DNA of 41,745 bases from Betaproteobacteria bacterium. Its GTDB lineage: Bacteria; Pseudomonadota; Gammaproteobacteria; Burkholderiales; SG8-41. The notes under the pieces were generated by a model that saw only the letters and a program-made list of their open reading frames with translations, made no database searches and was not told where the DNA came from. Location of the stretch: NCBI GenBank assembly GCA_947476215.1, contig CANJQI010000026.1:1-41745 (forward strand), given 5' to 3'. A program made the translations under genes and the position numbers. Shown piece by piece: positions 9,000 to 16,419 of this stretch; the stretch's first letter is position 1; every line of letters starts with the position of its first letter.

Positions 9000-9108
9000 T
9001 CAGTGCCAGTGCCGCCCGGAATTATTGTGTAATGTGAGTGATTACCAACGTTTACGCCATTGCCCCATATCTTCTTAAATAACATTAGAAGAAACTTGCA
9101 AATACTTG

Positions 9109-9117
9109 TGATATAAG
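9109..9117 (+). promoter_or_regulatory. Extended -10 promoter of the TonB-like gene
   Basis: TG-A-TATAAG, an extended -10 (TGnTATAAT with one mismatch), in an unusually AT-rich stretch (about 9060-9125) between the ribonuclease gene and the TonB-like gene. It lies 88 bases upstream of the chosen start at 9205. Confidence 0.45.
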
Positions 9118-9204
9118 GTATTTTTGTCGATCCAATTGCTGCTCGCGTGGAATCTAACGATGAACTGGACTGGCTCGAAATCCTTGCAGTTTTTTGGAGC
9201 TGGC

Positions 9205-10128
9205 ATGATCCAGTTTGGTAATCTGTCGCTGGTGAAAAATTTTCTTGGGATGCGACACAAACTGCTCGAATCTGGTGCACGGTCACGTTTTCAGACCGCG
9301 ATGCTGGCATCGCTGGCGGTGCATGCCCTTGTTATTTTTGGGATCGGCATACGTCCGCCCGATGCGCAGAAGGCCAGCAACGTTTCTCCGGCGCTAGAAA
9401 TCATACTCGTCAATTCGAAGTCGACAACGCGGCCCGCAAACGCCCAAATACTTGCGCAGCAGGATCTCGACGGCGGCGGCAACACCGACGCCGACCGGCG
9501 AGCCAAGAGCCCGCTGCCGGTTACGCCCACCGACAAGCAGACCAGCGAAGTGAATCTGGAGTCGCGCCGCGTGGAGCAGCTTGAACAGGAAGCACGCCGG
9601 CTGATGACGCAAATCAATTCGCAATCGAAAATTGACACGGCCACCACGCAACCTCAACCGCAGACGGAAACTCGAATCTCCCCGAGTGCCGCGGACATCA
9701 TGAACCGCAGTTTTGAGATCGCGCGGCTTGAGGCGGAAATCAGCAAGACCATGGACGATTACAGCAAGCGTCCGCGCCGCCGGTTTCTGGGGCCCAGCAC
9801 GCAGGAATACCGGTTTACCCGGTACATAGAAGACTGGCGCGTGAAGGTCGAACGCGTCGGCACGCAGAACTATCCGCAGGCGGCACGCGATCAGAAAATT
9901 TACGGCAGCCTGCGCTTGACCGTATCCATCCGGGCGGATGGCTCGGTCGAAAAGGTCGAGATTGACCGTTCCTCGGGGAAGAAAGTTCTCGACGAAGCCG
10001 CGATACGCATTGTCAACCAGGCAGCGCCGTATGCGGCGTTTCCGGCCAACATCTCCAAGGAAGTCGATATTCTCAGCATCACCAAGACGTGGACCTTTAC
10101 CACATCCGATCAGCTTTCAACGGAATAG
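9205..10128 (+). CDS. TonB-family energy transducer protein
   Basis: About 307 residues. One N-terminal membrane helix (AMLASLAVHALVIFGIGI) is followed by a long charged, proline- and glutamine-containing periplasmic linker with a coiled-coil-like part. The C-terminal ~90 residues form a TonB domain: YPQAARDQKIYGSLRLTVSI, GSVEKVEIDRSSGKKVLDEAAIRIV. I chose the ATG at 9205 because GGAG lies 5 bases before it; the ATG at 9250 is a shorter alternative, and a TTG at 9124 would overlap the promoter. No exbB/exbD genes are adjacent, so it may serve a general TonB or envelope role. In betaproteobacteria a TonB-like gene commonly precedes aroE and mtgA, as here. Confidence 0.85.
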   Translation: MIQFGNLSLVKNFLGMRHKLLESGARSRFQTAMLASLAVHALVIFGIGIRPPDAQKASNVSPALEIILVNSKSTTRPANAQILAQQDLDGGGNTDADRRAKSPLPVTPTDKQTSEVNLESRRVEQLEQEARRLMTQINSQSKIDTATTQPQPQTETRISPSAADIMNRSFEIARLEAEISKTMDDYSKRPRRRFLGPSTQEYRFTRYIEDWRVKVERVGTQNYPQAARDQKIYGSLRLTVSIRADGSVEKVEIDRSSGKKVLDEAAIRIVNQAAPYAAFPANISKEVDILSITKTWTFTTSDQLSTE

Positions 10129-10204
10129 TGGCGTTTGTCCCTGTCCGGCGACCACCGGCATTTCGCTTGGGTAAACACTCTCTGACTTCTCGGCTCCGCT
10201 TTCC

Positions 10205-11050
10205 ATGACCGACCACTACGCGGTGATAGGCAATCCTGTCGCGCACAGCTTGTCGCCGCACATTCATGTAGAGTTCGCACGCCAGACCGGTCAGGACATG
10301 GACTACGTGCGCTTGCTGGCGCCGCTAGACGCGTTTCGCGCGACCGTGCTGCAATTTCGCGACGCAGGCGGCAGGGGCGTGAATGTTACTCTGCCGTTCA
10401 AACGCGCCGCCTGGGAGTTCGCGGATCGTCATACGGATACCGCGCGCGATGCCGAGGCGGCCAATGTTCTCGATTTCCGGGACGGCAGCATCGTGGGCCA
10501 CAACACGGATGGTGTCGGTGTGGTCACCGATCTCGAGCGCAACCTGGGTTTTGCCATTGCCGGCAAGCGAGTGTTAATTATGGGCGCAGGCGGCGCGACG
10601 TACGGCGTGATGTCGCCGATACTCGATGCCGGACCTACATTGCTGATCGTCGCCAACAGGACAGTAAACAAAGCGTTCAGCGTGGTTGAAAATTTCAGGA
10701 ACCATCGGAATACTTCTGGGGGCAAGGTTTCCGCGCTCCCTTATCCGGAACTCGCAGGAACGCAATTTGACCTGATCTTAAACGCCACGTCGGCGGGCCT
10801 GACGGATGAAATGCCGCCGTTGCCCCCCGGAATATTTGCCCCAGGGGCAGCCGCCTACGATATGGTGTACGGCAAACGCACGCCATTCATGACGTTCGCA
10901 GCCCGGCAAGGCGCAACTTTGGTCGCGGACGGGCTGGGGATGCTGGTTGAGCAGGCGGCGGAATCGTTTCGTATTTGGCGCGGCGTGCGGCCGGAAACCG
11001 CATCCGTCATTTCCGCGCTGCGCTTGGAGATCGGTAAGCAGAGGCAGTAA
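10205..11050 (+). CDS. aroE: Shikimate 5-dehydrogenase
   Basis: A 281-residue enzyme of the chorismate pathway that reduces 3-dehydroshikimate with NADPH. GNPVAHSLSP (9-18) and NVTLPFK with catalytic K66 bind the substrate, D102 in NTDGVG is the partner residue, and GAGGAT (127-132) is the nucleotide loop. ANRT supports NADP specificity. Length is normal. The TAA stop (11048-11050) lies inside the first unit of a heptamer repeat array, AGTAAGC, so the repeat borders or provides the end of the gene. mtgA follows on the other side of the array. Confidence 0.95.
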   Translation: MTDHYAVIGNPVAHSLSPHIHVEFARQTGQDMDYVRLLAPLDAFRATVLQFRDAGGRGVNVTLPFKRAAWEFADRHTDTARDAEAANVLDFRDGSIVGHNTDGVGVVTDLERNLGFAIAGKRVLIMGAGGATYGVMSPILDAGPTLLIVANRTVNKAFSVVENFRNHRNTSGGKVSALPYPELAGTQFDLILNATSAGLTDEMPPLPPGIFAPGAAAYDMVYGKRTPFMTFAARQGATLVADGLGMLVEQAAESFRIWRGVRPETASVISALRLEIGKQRQ

Positions 11051-11203
11051 GCGGTGAGTGGTAAGCAGTTCGTAGTGAGCAGTGCGTCTGGAGGGCTATG
11101 ACTTTATTTATTGCGCGACACAGTGGACGCGAGAGCGGCTTACCACCGCTCACCGCTTACTGCTTACCGCTCACGATCTACCACTTACCGCTCACGCCCT
11201 ATC
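11044..11203. repeat. Heptamer inverted-array element A (aroE-mtgA junction)
   Basis: Six 7-base units at 11046-11087 (AGTAAGC, GGTGAGT, GGTAAGC, AGTTCGT, AGTGAGC, AGTGCGT) face nine units at 11138-11203 of the complementary type (GCTTACC, GCTCACC, GCTTACT, GCTTACC, GCTCACG, ATCTACC, ACTTACC, GCTCACG, CCCTATC). One 3-base slip occurs at 11145-11147, and the core (11088-11137) is about 50 bases. Bases 11044-11058 and 11149-11163 are a perfect 15-bp inverted repeat. The first arm contains the aroE stop codon; the second ends 4 bases before the mtgA ATG. TACCGCTCAC occurs here twice and again in element B. The transcript could form a long imperfect hairpin. Confidence 0.9.
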
Positions 11204-11207
11204 CTTC

Positions 11208-11903
11208 ATGCGATTAGTGTGGCGTTGCGCGCTGTACAGTGCACTGCTGGTGCTAAGCGCGCTCGTGGTGGTGCAGTTCTGGTTTTTCATACACATCTGG
11301 TACTGGGCCGATCACAATCCTGCATCAACCGCATTCATGGATGCACGGCGCGAACGCTTGCTGGAAAAGAATCCCGGGTCAGTACTTAAGCATCGCTGGG
11401 TGCCGTACAACCGGATATCGACGGGATTGAAGCGCGCCGTGATCGCCGCCGAAGACGCCAAATTTCTGGACCATGACGGGTTTGACTGGGATGGTATAGC
11501 CAAGGCTTACGAAAAGAACATGAAAAAGGGTCGCATCGTGTCGGGAGGTTCGACCATCAGCCAGCAACTCGCGAAGAATCTGTTTTTGTCCGGCGATCGC
11601 ACGTGGTGGCGCAAGGGGCAGGAGGCCGTCATTACCGTGATGATAGAACGCATCATGGACAAGCGCCGTATTCTGGAAATTTATCTGAACGTCATCGAGT
11701 GGGGTAACGGTGTATTCGGCGCCGAGGCAGCGGCCCAGTATCACTTTGGCACGACTGCCGCTGGTTTGTCGCAACAACAGGCGGCTCAGCTGGCGGCGAT
11801 GGTGCCCAGTCCGCGTCGCTACCGGCCCGGCAGCGACACGCCGTACCTGCAGCGGCGCACCGAGATCATACTGTCGCGCATGAGTTCGGCGGAAGTGCCA
11901 TAG
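11208..11903 (+). CDS. mtgA: Monofunctional biosynthetic peptidoglycan transglycosylase
   Basis: A 231-residue GT51-family enzyme that polymerises lipid II into glycan strands at the outer face of the inner membrane. A single membrane anchor spans residues ~7-32. E82 in AAEDAKFLDHDG is the catalytic glutamate. GGSTISQQLAKNLFL (113-127) and KRRILEIYLNVIEWG (152-166) are the other family motifs. No transpeptidase domain is present. The start at 11208 gives the normal membrane anchor; no ribosome-binding site is visible, because the upstream 65 bases are heptamer repeat. The frame is open through that repeat to a GTG at 11082, so a longer N-terminus cannot be excluded. Confidence 0.93.
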   Translation: MRLVWRCALYSALLVLSALVVVQFWFFIHIWYWADHNPASTAFMDARRERLLEKNPGSVLKHRWVPYNRISTGLKRAVIAAEDAKFLDHDGFDWDGIAKAYEKNMKKGRIVSGGSTISQQLAKNLFLSGDRTWWRKGQEAVITVMIERIMDKRRILEIYLNVIEWGNGVFGAEAAAQYHFGTTAAGLSQQQAAQLAAMVPSPRRYRPGSDTPYLQRRTEIILSRMSSAEVP

Positions 11904-11931
11904 TGATGGCAAGGACGAATCGGCGCGGGCC

Positions 11932-11958
11932 TTGACCATCGTGTACTCATGGAATAAT
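11932..11958 (+). promoter_or_regulatory. Candidate promoter of the sox operon
   Basis: TTGACC at 11932-11937 (5 of 6) with AATAAT at 11953-11958 (5 of 6, short 15-bp spacer) or TAATGT at 11955-11960 (17-bp spacer, weaker). It lies between mtgA and soxX. If real, transcription starts near 11965, which rules out the ATG at 11957 as the soxX start. Confidence 0.4.
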
Positions 11959-11995
11959 GTGTCCAAAAGAAACCAATACGCGATTGTATTCGTCT

Positions 11996-12490
11996 ATGTA
12001 CCCAGGTAACGGCAAACTTTCTCACGTGACCACCGACTTCACTTGCAGAATCAGAATGCTGGTTTTGGTCGCGGGGATCGCCGTGCTAAGTCCCAGGGCG
12101 GATGCTCAAAGCGCGGCGGTTACATTTCGTATCGAAGCTGGAGAAATACGCACACCGCTGGCCGCCGACGCGGGCGATGCGACGCGCGGCCGCGCAGCCG
12201 CAGCGGCACGCGACGGAGGAAACTGCCAGCTTTGTCATGCGCTGCCCGACATGCAGGCGGTTTTTGCCGGAACTCTGGCGCCACCGCTGCACGGCGTGGG
12301 TGCACGGTTGACCGAGGGGCAGTTGCGGTTACGCGTCGTTGATTCGTCCGTGGTCAATCGCGATACCATCATGCCAGCCTACTATCGAGTCGACGGATTG
12401 CGCCAGGTCGCGGCAGCCTTTCGGGAGAAACCGATTTTGTCAGCACAGCAGGTCGAAGACGTGGTTGCGTATCTGAAGACGCTGCGCTGA
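11996..12490 (+). CDS. soxX: SoxX, c-type cytochrome subunit of SoxAX
   Basis: About 164 residues. A Sec signal peptide (hydrophobic MLVLVAGIAVLSPRADA, cleaved before QS) leads to a periplasmic monohaem cytochrome. CQLCH at 77-81 (numbering from 11996) binds haem and M126 in TIMPAYY is the likely axial ligand. SoxX pairs with SoxA to attach thiosulfate oxidatively to the SoxY cysteine. The start is uncertain: ATGs at 11957, 11996 and 12056 and a GTG at 12026 are in frame, none with a good ribosome-binding site; 11996 is compatible with the candidate promoter. soxY follows after 3 bases. Confidence 0.88.
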   Translation: MYPGNGKLSHVTTDFTCRIRMLVLVAGIAVLSPRADAQSAAVTFRIEAGEIRTPLAADAGDATRGRAAAAARDGGNCQLCHALPDMQAVFAGTLAPPLHGVGARLTEGQLRLRVVDSSVVNRDTIMPAYYRVDGLRQVAAAFREKPILSAQQVEDVVAYLKTLR

Positions 12491-12493
12491 TTC

Positions 12494-12943
12494 ATGCCCA
12501 CTCGTCGCCAATTCGTTCACGCCGCCGGCACGCTTGCCGCTGCATCGCTATTGTCGCTAGACGTTGCGGCGCAGTCCGATCCGTTCGCGCCGTTGATCGC
12601 TGATTTTACCGGCGGAGCACCGATCAAGCAGGGCCGCGTGACGCTCGACATTCCCGAATTGGCGGACAATGGCAATGCTGTTCCATTGCGCGTCAGCGTT
12701 GAAAACGACATGAGCTCCGCGAGCCACGTACAGCGAATCACCATACTGTCTGAAAAAAATCCGCGCCCGGTAATTGGCACTTTTCATCTCACGCCGCGCA
12801 ATGGCCGCGCCCTGATATCGACGCGCATAAGGCTTAACGGTGCGCAGCGCCTGATGGCCATCGCGCAGTTGTCGGACGGCACCTACTGGTCGGCGAGCGC
12901 AGACGTGATCGTGACCAGTTCGGCCTGCTGGGACGAGAGCTAA
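12494..12943 (+). CDS. soxY: SoxY-like sulfur carrier with atypical C-terminus
   Basis: A 149-residue protein with a twin-arginine signal (PTRRQFVHAAGTLAAASLL...AAQ), as expected for SoxY, which is folded with SoxZ before Tat export. The immunoglobulin-like SoxY fold is recognisable (PLRVSVENDM, VQRITILSEKNPRPVIGTFHL). Canonical SoxY ends in GGCGG, whose cysteine is the swinging-arm attachment point for thiosulfate intermediates. Here the end reads IVTSSACWDES: one cysteine (C145) is in about the right place but the flexible glycines are missing and four residues follow it. The gene lies 3 bases from its neighbours on both sides, so context supports soxY. The substrate chemistry may differ from standard SoxY. 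Confidence 0.85.
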   Translation: MPTRRQFVHAAGTLAAASLLSLDVAAQSDPFAPLIADFTGGAPIKQGRVTLDIPELADNGNAVPLRVSVENDMSSASHVQRITILSEKNPRPVIGTFHLTPRNGRALISTRIRLNGAQRLMAIAQLSDGTYWSASADVIVTSSACWDES

Positions 12944-12946
12944 ATT

Positions 12947-13270
12947 ATGTCACTTGCGCGAATACAGGTTCCGCCTTCCGCCAAACGCGGAGAAGTGATC
13001 GAGGTGCGCATCGCCATACAGCATGCCATGGAAGCCGGTTTTCGCTATGACAACAACGGCCGCACGATACCCAAGAACGTCATCAATACGCTGGTTGCCC
13101 GCTACAACGGCACGGAAGTGTTCCGTGCCGAACTGGGGTCTGGCATATCCGCAAATCCGTACCTGCAGTTTTTCATGACTGCCGAAGCCAGCGGGGACAT
13201 CGAGTTTTCGTGGGTGGACGACGCGGGAGAACGCGGCAGCGAACGTGCCGCCATCGTTGTAGTTGGCTGA
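12947..13270 (+). CDS. soxZ: SoxZ, sulfur-carrier partner subunit
   Basis: A 107-residue protein without its own signal peptide, as is normal: it is exported with Tat-targeted SoxY. IQHAMEAGFRYDNNGRTIPKN is the typical SoxZ segment (IQHPMETGxR in most members), followed by FRAELGSGISANPYLQFF and a closing beta-strand region. It forms the SoxYZ heterodimer in the periplasm. It is 3 bases downstream of soxY and upstream of soxA in one operon. Confidence 0.93.
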   Translation: MSLARIQVPPSAKRGEVIEVRIAIQHAMEAGFRYDNNGRTIPKNVINTLVARYNGTEVFRAELGSGISANPYLQFFMTAEASGDIEFSWVDDAGERGSERAAIVVVG

Positions 13271-13296
13271 CTCATGTTTCAGTGCAAAGTTGTTTC

Positions 13297-14088
13297 ATGA
13301 CTGGATCTTCCCATCCACGGAGCATGACAGCCTGCTTGTTGGCAATCGTTATTCTGGCAGCGTGTTCCACTCAAGCCGCGCAGCCGGTTCCACTGAAGTC
13401 TGGTGTTGAATTCGCGAGCGCCGACGTGCGCTCGCTGCAGCAAGACGATTTCGCGAATCCCGGCATGTTGTGGGTCACGCGCGGCGCCAAGCTTTGGCTG
13501 GAACCGGCAGGATCCGACGGCAAGGCTTGTGGTACGTGTCATGGAGACGCTAATCGCAGCATGAAGGGCGTGGCGTCGCGGTATCCGCGTATCGATAGCG
13601 TGAGCACCGGGCTTATCAATCTGGAAGGGCGCATCCAGCAGTGCCGCGAACGGCGTCAGCATGCGCCGCTCATGGCCTACGAATCGGACGAATTGCTCGC
13701 GCTGACGGCCTATGTTGCGTCACAGTCGCGCGGCATACCCGTGAACGTCGAAATCGATGGCTTCCACCGCGCGCATTTCGAGCGTGGTCGTGCCATGTAC
13801 TACCAGCGGGTTGGGCAGATGAATCTCGCATGCACGAATTGTCACGATGCAAACTGGAGCAAAAAGCTAGGCGCCGAAACCGTCAGCCAGGGGCACGGTA
13901 ACGCCTATCCGATCTACCGCCTGGAATGGCAGGCAGCGGGTTCGTTACAGCGGCGCTTCAGAAGCTGTTTGTCAGGTGTGCGGGCGGAGATGTTTCCATA
14001 CGGTGCCGCGGAGTACCTCGATCTCGAGCTATATCTGGCGTGGCGTGGGCAGGGATTGGCGATAGAGACCCCAGGTGTCAGGCGTTGA
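13297..14088 (+). CDS. soxA: SoxA, dihaem-type L-cysteine S-thiosulfotransferase subunit
   Basis: A 263-residue periplasmic cytochrome with a signal peptide (…LLAIVILAACSTQAAQ). Two haem-binding motifs are present, CGTCH at 78-82 and CTNCH at 179-183, so this belongs to the dihaem SoxA type rather than the monohaem type that has lost the first motif. C224 in RFRSCLSGVRAEMFPYGA is the conserved active-site cysteine that carries the persulfide and ligates the second haem. With SoxX it conjugates thiosulfate to SoxYZ. The signal also resembles a lipobox (ILAAC), which could matter for localisation. The ATG at 13297 is weakly supported; 13324 is an alternative. It is the last sox gene here; no soxB, soxC or soxD follows. 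Confidence 0.93.
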   Translation: MTGSSHPRSMTACLLAIVILAACSTQAAQPVPLKSGVEFASADVRSLQQDDFANPGMLWVTRGAKLWLEPAGSDGKACGTCHGDANRSMKGVASRYPRIDSVSTGLINLEGRIQQCRERRQHAPLMAYESDELLALTAYVASQSRGIPVNVEIDGFHRAHFERGRAMYYQRVGQMNLACTNCHDANWSKKLGAETVSQGHGNAYPIYRLEWQAAGSLQRRFRSCLSGVRAEMFPYGAAEYLDLELYLAWRGQGLAIETPGVRR

Positions 14089-14117
14089 CCGCGGTCAGTT
14101 TAGAAAAAGCTGATTAG

Positions 14118-14232
14118 CCGCCAAGATCGCCAAGCAAAACAATGGCTTGTAACGTAAGTGCGAAGAACCTGAGTGGTGAGAGCCGGCCGTTCTCATCTTA
14201 GTGTATTTCTTGGCGTCTTGGCGTCTTGGCGG
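14118..14232. repeat. Octamer inverted element E (soxA-kup convergent gap)
   Basis: CCGCCAAGATCGCCAAG (14118-14134) faces CTTGGCG-T-CTTGGCG-T-CTTGGCGG (14209-14232): inverted arms of CGCCAAG/CTTGGCG units at 8- to 9-base spacing. CCGCCAAGA and TCTTGGCGG are exact 9-bp complements. Inside is a second hairpin, TGAGA (14177-14181) with TCTCA (14191-14195) around a GCCGGC core. It lies between convergent soxA and kup, so it may double as a bidirectional terminator. The architecture resembles the heptamer elements but the unit is different. Confidence 0.75.
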
Positions 14233-14253
14233 TTCAACTTGCCGTTCTTAAGG

Positions 14254-16140
14254 TCAAATCTCGATCTGGGTGCCGAGTTCTATGACGCGGTTGCTGGGAA
14301 TATTGAAGTAATCCACGGCGCTACTGGCATTTCGCGACATCGTGGCAAACAATCGTTCGCGCCAGACTGCCATGCCGCCTGGTACATTCGCCATCGGTAT
14401 CAGTGTTTCGCGGCTGAGGAAGAAAGAGGTTGCCATCATCTCAAATTCAAGGCCGTGCTCACGGCATAGTTCCAGCGCCTGCGGAACGTCGGGCCGGTTC
14501 TTGAAGCCGAACTTCATGTGCACACGCCAGCAACCATGGCCCAGCGGCGTGACCGACACGCGTTCGTCGAAGGGTACCCACGGCTCGTCGGTTATGGTCA
14601 CGGTCAGAAACACCACGCGTTCGTGCAGAACCTTGTTGTGTGACAGGTTGTGCAGCAGTGCGTGTGGCACGGCTTCGGTGTCGGCGACCATGAATATCGC
14701 GGTGCCATGCACGCGATGCGGTGGGTCGAGAAACAGCGACTCCAGGAATGCGCCGAGCGGAATCGACGAACTCTTCAGGCGTTCCATGAGGATGGCGCGG
14801 CCGCGGCGCCAGGTCAGCATGACCACCAGAACGAAAGCCGCAATCGTCAGCGGAAACCATCCGCCTTCCCCGACCTTGAGCATGCTGGACGAGAAAAAAG
14901 CGATGTCGACAAAAAGAAACGATGCGGTCGCAAGCAGGCACAGGAGCGGGTTGTAACGCCATACGTAGCGCACCACAAAGTAAGAAAGCAGCGTGTCCAC
15001 CAGCATGGTGCCGGTGACCGCGACACCATACGCTGATGCCAGCTTGGTCGACGATCCGAAGCCGACGACGGCGCCCACAATAATGATCAGCAGTATCCAG
15101 TTGACCGCCGGCAAATACACTTGCCCGATGGAATGCGCGGATGTGTGTACGACATTCAGGCGCGGCAGATAGCCAAGTTGGATCGCCTGTTTGGTAATCG
15201 AATACGCGGCCGATATCGTCGCCTGTGCGGCGATCACCGTTGCTGCTGTTGCAAGTCCGACCATCGGGTAGAGCGCCCAGTCGGGGAACGACAAGTAAAA
15301 GGGATTCCGTATGGCTTCGGGATGCCGCATCAGGAGCGCGCCCTGACCGAGATAATTGAGGGCAAGCGCTGGTAATACCAGGGAAAACCAGGCGAATCGT
15401 ATTGGGTCTTTCCCGAAGTGACCCATATCGGCATAGAGCGCTTCCGCACCCGTGAAAGCCAGTAGTACTGCACCCAGCACCACGAAGGAGGCGAATCCGT
15501 GTTGAGTGAGGAATGCAAATGCATGTGCGGGGTTAAGCGCACGCAGGATCTCCGGTTCCTGAATAATTCCGTACACGCCCACGGCCGCGAGCGACAGAAA
15601 CCACAGTGCGCAGACGGGACCGAACAGCGCGCCCACGACGGCAGTCCCACGACGCTGGAATACGAACAACAGGATCAAGACTACGACCGCGATCGGTACG
15701 ACGTACGGTTTGAATGCGGTCGTTTTGACTTCCAGCCCTTCGACCGCCGACAGCACCGAGATGGCGGGCGTCAGGACGGCATCGCCGTAGAAAAGCGCGG
15801 CGCCGACGATGCCCGCCATGACGATAAAAATCCGGTGGCGTGGAAGTTCGCGCGTTGCCGAATGCGCAAGGGCCAGCAACGCCATGATGCCGCCTTCGCC
15901 TTTGTTGTCGGCGCGCATGATCAGCATTACGTACTTGAGCGACACCACGATCATGATCGCCCAGAAGATCGCCGAAATGCCGCCGAGTATGGTGGCTGTT
16001 TCCAGCGCAATGCCGTGTTCCGGGTTGAAGGTCTCCTTGACCGCGTACAGTGGGCTTGTGCCTATATCGCCATACACGACGCCCAGTGCCGCGATAGTAA
16101 GCGCCGCTTTGGTCTGCTTGGAGCTTGGGTGGGTATCCAA
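14254..16140 (-). CDS. kup: Kup-family potassium uptake protein
   Basis: A 628-residue inner-membrane K+/H+ symporter. The family signature AALGVVYGDIGTSPLYAVKE is near the N-terminus. About twelve membrane helices follow to residue ~440, then a soluble C-terminal domain. The start codon is TTG: an in-frame TAA lies immediately upstream, and GGGAGAGG stands just before it at good spacing, so no upstream ATG is possible. The upstream gap to korB is AT-rich (about 16190-16275) and probably holds the promoter, though no clear -35/-10 pair was found. The gene is convergent with soxA. Confidence 0.95.
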   Translation of the reverse strand: MDTHPSSKQTKAALTIAALGVVYGDIGTSPLYAVKETFNPEHGIALETATILGGISAIFWAIMIVVSLKYVMLIMRADNKGEGGIMALLALAHSATRELPRHRIFIVMAGIVGAALFYGDAVLTPAISVLSAVEGLEVKTTAFKPYVVPIAVVVLILLFVFQRRGTAVVGALFGPVCALWFLSLAAVGVYGIIQEPEILRALNPAHAFAFLTQHGFASFVVLGAVLLAFTGAEALYADMGHFGKDPIRFAWFSLVLPALALNYLGQGALLMRHPEAIRNPFYLSFPDWALYPMVGLATAATVIAAQATISAAYSITKQAIQLGYLPRLNVVHTSAHSIGQVYLPAVNWILLIIIVGAVVGFGSSTKLASAYGVAVTGTMLVDTLLSYFVVRYVWRYNPLLCLLATASFLFVDIAFFSSSMLKVGEGGWFPLTIAAFVLVVMLTWRRGRAILMERLKSSSIPLGAFLESLFLDPPHRVHGTAIFMVADTEAVPHALLHNLSHNKVLHERVVFLTVTITDEPWVPFDERVSVTPLGHGCWRVHMKFGFKNRPDVPQALELCREHGLEFEMMATSFFLSRETLIPMANVPGGMAVWRERLFATMSRNASSAVDYFNIPSNRVIELGTQIEI

Positions 16141-16290
16141 TTACCTCTCCCGCTGAAAGAAGGCAGCGAGGCTGATGCTGCGGCGCACAAAAATAAAATG
16201 TATGTCGCGTTCGAAAAAATAGTTAGCGCACGCAAACAAAAATTTAATCATTAATTCAATTGGTTATGTGAATTATCAGGAGTTGCAAGT

Positions 16291-16419
16291 ATGCAGCAGG
16301 ACGCTCGCGCCGGTCTGAACAGAGGCTACAATCAGATGCGGGTTATAGCAGTAAATGCGGTCCGCGGGAAAATAAGCTCGCGTGTGCTCGCACCTCAATG
16401 CCGCCGACGTGAAATCTAG
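16291..16419 (+). CDS. Possible 42-residue basic peptide in the kup-korB gap
   Basis: A 42-codon frame starting MQQDARAGLNRGYNQMR and ending with a basic CRRREI tail. AGGAG lies 8 bases before the ATG (16278-16282), one of the better ribosome-binding sites in the window. The stop overlaps the korB stop from the opposite strand. No homologue is recognised and no promoter is assigned. It could be a chance frame; I report it because of the strong initiation site in the only plus-strand opening between two minus-strand operons. Confidence 0.3.
   Translation: MQQDARAGLNRGYNQMRVIAVNAVRGKISSRVLAPQCRRREI

Noticed and set aside
11044-11207. Classical insertion sequence or MITE with target duplication at aroE-mtgA
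   Set aside because: No transposase fragment and no clear flanking direct repeat; the arms are arrays of short units rather than one terminal inverted repeat.
11904-14100. A complete thiosulfate-oxidation (Sox) system
   Set aside because: Only soxX, soxY, soxZ and soxA are present; soxB and soxCD are not in the window, so completeness cannot be claimed.
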